64,000 nt of DNA from positions 9,560,001-9,624,000 of the forward strand of contig CM067527.1 of the NCBI GenBank assembly GCA_034509925.1, given 5' to 3'. Shown here piece by piece: positions 63,027 through 64,000 of the stretch. Numbering within the stretch: the stretch's first letter is position 1; every line of letters starts with the position of its first letter. The position numbers were made by a program, and so were the translations under genes. The notes beneath the pieces are model-generated. The model had not been told where the DNA came from. It saw nothing but the letters and a program-made list of their open reading frames with translations, and ran no database searches. The stretch is from Hirudinaria manillensis. Its lineage: Eukaryota; Annelida; Clitellata; Hirudinida; Hirudinidae.

Positions 63027-64000
63027 CCAACCTTTCTCAGCCTCCTTTTTCTTGGCCTCTTCAATCTTTTTAAGCTCTTTCTGCTTAGCATCCCACATTG
63101 ATTTTTGTTCCTTTTGTTCATCGTAAGCCACACCTGGACATGACGGTGAAAATAACATCTTGACTGAAGGTTATGTGATAATAATAATAATAATTGTAAT
63201 TGATAGTAATATAATTTTTAACATTATGTAACTGTTAACATTAACATAGTTTTCACAATATAATTAATAAAATAGTAATAGTTAGAGGAATAACAACAAC
63301 AGCTTGCTGGTTGCAAACCATCATCATCATCATCGTCGTCATCATCATCATCATCATTACAAAGATAATCATCATCATCATAATGTTTAACCAAATTGGG
63401 ACTCTCCATTCCATACATTACCTAACAATTCATTGCCTTTTTCTAAGAATTTCTTTGAGTACAAGTTAAGAAGTTAATTATCTGGAATAATAATAATAGC
63501 TACACACTTCATCTGGAAAACCATCCTAGTGATATCTTCCAACAGCAGTTCACCCATTTCCCTAACTATCCATCCATCAGCTTGTACATCTGGCCTTTCA
63601 GCTGCTCATTCATGCAATTCATTCTATTCAGATTTTAGTTATTCACTCATTCACATCATTCAAATGCATCAATGATGCCAATAATGGATACATCATCAAT
63701 ATCATCATCCAGTCTTTAGTCCTTTCATTGGTGAAGATGACAAAATGTTATCAAGTATATCATATCATATCATATCATATCATATCATATCATATCATAT
63801 CATATCATATCATATCATATCATAATCACAGTCAATGACTCAAGTGTCATTTCAATTTTTTTTAGATTTTTATTAAATACAAATAAACAAATCCCAAATA
63901 AACAAAAATCAGCAGATAAAATCTTTTGTGATTAAAAGCAATAAAATTGCAACATTAATTTCGAATCCACATACTTGAGTTTGGCACGGCAATGATGTAC
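28338..64000 (-). CDS. VPS13: VPS13A/C orthologue, bridge-like lipid transfer protein (5' end outside window)
   Basis: One gene of about 77 exons. Exons 5'-3': 63975->64000, 63032-63133, 60999-61168, 59867-59926, 59467-59602, 58722-58852, 58266-58372, 57651-57822, 57457-57519, 57257-57362, 56747-56844, 56467-56534, 56006-56083, 55609-55706, 54475-54578, 54120-54182, 53758-53903, 53468-53552, 53304-53394, 53090-53204, 52743-52887, 52455-52550, 52174-52239, 51640-51796, 51425-51513, 50883-51147, 50566-50679, 50298-50401, 49781-49948, 49460-49575, 49032-49223, 48498-48645, 48255-48351, 47749-47978, 47253-47464, 46878-46966, 46469-46615, 45996-46150, 45727-45843, 45251-45403, 44818-44944, 44611-44669, 44227-44349, 43910-44035, 43108-43266, 42826-42948, 42380-42592, 42146-42307, 41823-41983, 41447-41558, 40998-41129, 40495-40581, 40179-40289, 39727-39828, 39472-39564, 37397-37501, 36133-36219, 35643-35837, 35273-35430, 34912-35044, 34467-34589, 34167-34279, 33705-33861, 33268-33408, 32959-33040, 32384-32453, 31993-32221, 31592-31731, 31299-31380, 31015-31204, 30553-30716, 30294-30375, 29916-30003, 29464-29578, 29024-29115, 28737-28860, 28413-28493. 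Every junction keeps phase. The sum, about 3,170 codons plus some 85-90 missing N-terminal residues, agrees with human VPS13A (3,174). Known role: a long hydrophobic groove moves phospholipids between organelles. Motifs favour the A/C branch over B or D, and the C-terminal part is closest to human VPS13C. The very last exon is uncertain. Confidence 0.93.
29916..32453 (-). CDS. VPS13: VPS13 exons 66-73: ATG2_C-like C-terminal helices
   Basis: Encodes [38 protein letters not shown] (human VPS13C VLIQEMALKIDQGFLGAI), [97 protein letters not shown] and [17 protein letters not shown] with [16 protein letters not shown]. This is the most conserved part of the family. The ATG2_C-like amphipathic helices bind lipid droplets or mitochondria in human VPS13A and C. 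At 31015 I chose the donor three codon positions past the first GT so that GHAVGGAAG matches human VPS13C GHTVGGAAG and keeps the phase. Confidence 0.95.
32426..32942 (-). repeat. tandem duplication copying part of a VPS13 exon
   Basis: Two diverged copies (about 32426-32698 and 32700-32942) share the block from CAACTCCACCAAAGGTTTGG through GTACAACGACA-like sequence. The left copy includes the first 28 or so bases of VPS13 exon 66 plus its acceptor; the right copy carries the same acceptor and about eight codons (PKPLVEL) but no usable donor. Confidence 0.75.
32959..35837 (-). CDS. VPS13: VPS13 exons 58-65: end of adaptor region and linker
   Basis: Encodes [20 protein letters not shown] (human SLDLEQCIPFWPEYASSK), [20 protein letters not shown] (human VITFLDYHDGAATFLLINHT), [18 protein letters not shown] (human FYTWADPVGSRRLKWRC), [48 protein letters not shown] and [20 protein letters not shown]. 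For the exon at 35273-35430 an upstream GTAAAT (exon end 35289) would break the frame; the downstream GTAATG keeps phase 2, so I chose 35273. The exon at 34167-34279 uses the acceptor before GCAGGTGAG because the next AG would shift the frame. Confidence 0.9.
33958..34372. repeat. intronic repeat pair flanking VPS13 exon 34167-34279
   Basis: GTGCATTAACATATTATAAT plus a TCTCTGGAACAAATA end occurs at about 33960-34008 and again at 34323-34371, in direct orientation, on either side of one exon. Confidence 0.7.
36133..42307 (-). CDS. VPS13: VPS13 exons 48-57: adaptor-binding (VAB / SHR-BD) region
   Basis: Encodes [32 protein letters not shown] (human LRNLLPYKIAYYIEG), [19 protein letters not shown] (human FHSPYWMVNKTGRMLQYK), then [15 protein letters not shown] (human FSIDTVGSHGAVKCK) and [13 protein letters not shown] (human [13 protein letters not shown]). 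In yeast Vps13 this repeated beta domain binds the PxP motifs of organelle adaptors. Between the exons at 39472-39564 and 37397-37501 the human alignment is contiguous, yet a 1.97-kb intron holds a separate coding-like block, listed on its own. Several exons are multiples of three and bounded by phase 0 introns, so exon skipping would stay in frame. Confidence 0.9.
36248..36283. repeat. (AT)n microsatellite in a VPS13 intron
   Basis: About 17 perfect AT units just upstream (in the gene's sense) of the exon 36133-36219 acceptor. Confidence 0.9.
38467..38706 (-). CDS. candidate basic cassette exon inside a VPS13 intron
   Basis: A GC-richer, Lys/Arg/Ser-rich open block in the 1.97-kb intron between VPS13 exons 39472-39564 and 37397-37501. 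It ends at a strong donor (AAA then GTGAGT, exon end 38467) and begins after CTTAAG (38706) or GAACGAAG (38712). Both starts give whole codons (80 or 82) and phase 0, which matches both neighbours. The peptide includes [36 protein letters not shown] and [17 protein letters not shown], a probably disordered, phosphorylatable basic loop. Against it: the acceptor side has no pyrimidine tract, and human VPS13A and C have no insertion here. It may be an alternative exon, a lineage-specific insertion, or a piece of an unrelated gene. Confidence 0.4.
42380..46966 (-). CDS. VPS13: VPS13 exons 36-47: groove to start of the adaptor region
   Basis: Encodes [34 protein letters not shown] (human VIIKNPEIVFVAD), [28 protein letters not shown] with [20 protein letters not shown] (human LTLKVSPVIINTMITITSAL), [15 protein letters not shown] (human TKTLKMWFLEE), [39 protein letters not shown] (human HYYNEMFGVWEPLLEPLEI), [37 protein letters not shown] and [20 protein letters not shown]. 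Exon order and spacing follow the human protein closely. An acidic DEDDVDG patch (exon 43108-43266) precedes the conserved strand, probably a surface loop. Confidence 0.9.
45399..45583. repeat. tandem duplication of a VPS13 acceptor region
   Basis: Copies at about 45399-45494 and 45500-45583 both contain CAGAATCTGTTGT, a TTAATATTAAT block and TACTGGCATTAAGTAATACT-like ends. The first includes the true 3' splice site and first codon or two of exon 45251-45403; the second reproduces ACAACAG|ATTCTG upstream. Confidence 0.75.
47253..51147 (-). CDS. VPS13: VPS13 exons 26-35: middle of the groove
   Basis: Encodes [58 protein letters not shown] (human AYTDMNVVDIQVNLIVGC), [12 protein letters not shown], an Ala/Glu/Lys helix ending [21 protein letters not shown] (human LDINIKAPVVVIPQS), [26 protein letters not shown] and [15 protein letters not shown] (human NLEVVVERNLCWEWY). 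The exon at 47749-47978 is longer and variable, with CAA-encoded Gln runs and a Lys-rich KEDGT-like stretch, a likely disordered loop that is poorly conserved in the family. Confidence 0.88.
50042..50112. repeat. 35-bp tandem duplication in a VPS13 intron
   Basis: AATTTATGTCAAAATGCATG followed by TTCAAATAAGTAAAT, present twice head to tail without mismatch by eye. Confidence 0.85.
50436..50518. repeat. (AAT)n microsatellite in a VPS13 intron
   Basis: About 27 uninterrupted AAT units. The poly-Tyr and poly-Ile frames here are artefacts. Confidence 0.95.
51245..51345. repeat. 22-bp tandem repeat in a VPS13 intron
   Basis: Four copies of ACTGAGGATTAAGTACATTT-G-C with point differences. Confidence 0.85.
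51425..56844 (-). CDS. VPS13: VPS13 exons 11-25: groove segment after the chorein domain
   Basis: Key matches in order: [16 protein letters not shown] (human LTPEEKALLYEAIGY), [58 protein letters not shown] with [53 protein letters not shown] and [18 protein letters not shown]. The piece where human VPS13A has its FFAT motif reads NFSEDDSD then [12 protein letters not shown]. Two of the longest introns here (54579-55608 and 54183-54474) carry microsatellites and a minisatellite. Repeating beta-strand blocks of this kind line the lipid channel. Confidence 0.9.
54585..55100. repeat. (GAT)n-based minisatellite in a VPS13 intron
   Basis: More than ten irregular copies of a compound unit, TTGGAGTTGATGATGATGAT plus GGTGATGTCATG, lying beside the exon 54475-54578. 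Unit length varies because the internal GAT run expands and contracts. Confidence 0.9.
57257..64000 (-). CDS. VPS13: VPS13 exons 1-10: chorein region
   Basis: The window edge cuts the exon encoding IIAVPNS. It joins in phase to the exon with [20 protein letters not shown] (human YDPLKEEKQLMEAKQQEL), then [17 protein letters not shown] and [11 protein letters not shown], the chorein signature. Next come [11 protein letters not shown] (the TTDENWN start also occurs in human VPS13C), [28 protein letters not shown], a short [16 protein letters not shown] exon, then WWKF and a run of arginines before [11 protein letters not shown] Trp-rich GWFGGWLSW matches human GWFSWLWSW. Together these correspond to about human residues 85-440. 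This part forms the entrance of the lipid groove that docks at the ER in the human proteins. Confidence 0.92.
58382..58475. repeat. (AAAGTA/AAAGTT)n repeat in a VPS13 intron
   Basis: A hexanucleotide-like array changing from AAAGTA to AAAGTT along its length, immediately upstream of the acceptor of exon 58266-58372. On the minus strand it reads (TACTTT)n, a pyrimidine-rich tract. Confidence 0.85.
58945..59046. repeat. (ATCA)n microsatellite in a VPS13 intron
   Basis: About 25 units of ATCA, perfect over most of its length, with ATCG variants at the left end. Confidence 0.95.
59270..59475. repeat. tandem repeats next to the exon 59467-59602 donor
   Basis: Repeated blocks of GGAATGATAAAAATAAGCGA and AAACCATGAACAATGA. 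A TACCGTAAAC sequence occurs both here (about 59357) and at the exon's 3' edge (59464), so the duplicated unit includes the end of the exon. Confidence 0.7.
61169..63031. other. long VPS13 intron
   Basis: 1.86-kb intron with (ATC)n tracts at 62590-62685, where a GCAGGATTCATCATGAT-headed block occurs twice. No extra exon is seen. Confidence 0.6.
63757..63823. repeat. (ATATC)n microsatellite in the first visible VPS13 intron
   Basis: About 13 perfect pentanucleotide units in intron 63134-63974. The rest of that intron holds (AAT)n and (ATC)n tracts and no exon I can see. Confidence 0.95.

Overview
The window is AT-rich eukaryotic nuclear DNA from an invertebrate animal. Evidence: many short exons with GT/AG introns, dense (AAT)n, (GAT)n, (GAGT)n and (ATCC)n microsatellites, a TTAGGG-type internal telomeric block, an LTR retroelement with a tRNA-Leu primer site, and two animal gene families (a GT14 core-2 glucosaminyltransferase and VPS13A/C). 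A lophotrochozoan such as an annelid is my guess; nothing in the window proves the phylum. All assigned host genes lie on the minus strand.

Layout. 1-8.4 kb: mostly simple repeats. It holds one likely 5' coding exon of an unidentified membrane protein (628-817) and a GC-rich, SINE-like island (about 2.5-2.8 kb). 8423-10213: a compact, apparently complete, non-autonomous LTR retroelement with two identical 297-bp LTRs and one long ORF that starts with a SAP-like motif. 10.2-18.3 kb: gene-poor, with a 27-bp tandem array and a dispersed 187-bp repeat pair. 18312-18446: degenerate telomeric repeats. 18.8-21.5 kb: a small cysteine-rich multi-exon gene that I built from splice signals, and a 548-codon basic protein with a tetrapeptide repeat; I recognise neither. 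22.9-24.6 kb: a two-exon, 477-residue GCNT-like type II Golgi enzyme. 24.6-28.2 kb: no convincing gene.

28.3 kb to the right edge: one giant gene, the VPS13A/C orthologue. I could place about 77 exons with consistent splice phases. They sum to about 9.5 kb of coding sequence (about 3,170 codons); roughly the first 85-90 residues lie beyond position 64000. The protein is a bridge-like lipid transfer protein acting at membrane contact sites. Its introns average about 340 bp and are mostly microsatellite and AT-rich sequence.

The genes do not form a pathway. Points worth a second look: the young SAP-bearing LTR element; a possible phase-0/phase-0 basic cassette exon in VPS13; two small tandem duplications that copied VPS13 splice acceptors; splice sites embedded in (CAT)n repeats; a VPS13 C-terminus that may read through a microsatellite into an Asp run; and the two unrecognised genes. 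I found no CRISPR array, operon or other prokaryote-type system. Exon boundaries come from reading by eye and recalled human VPS13A/VPS13C sequence, not from an alignment program.
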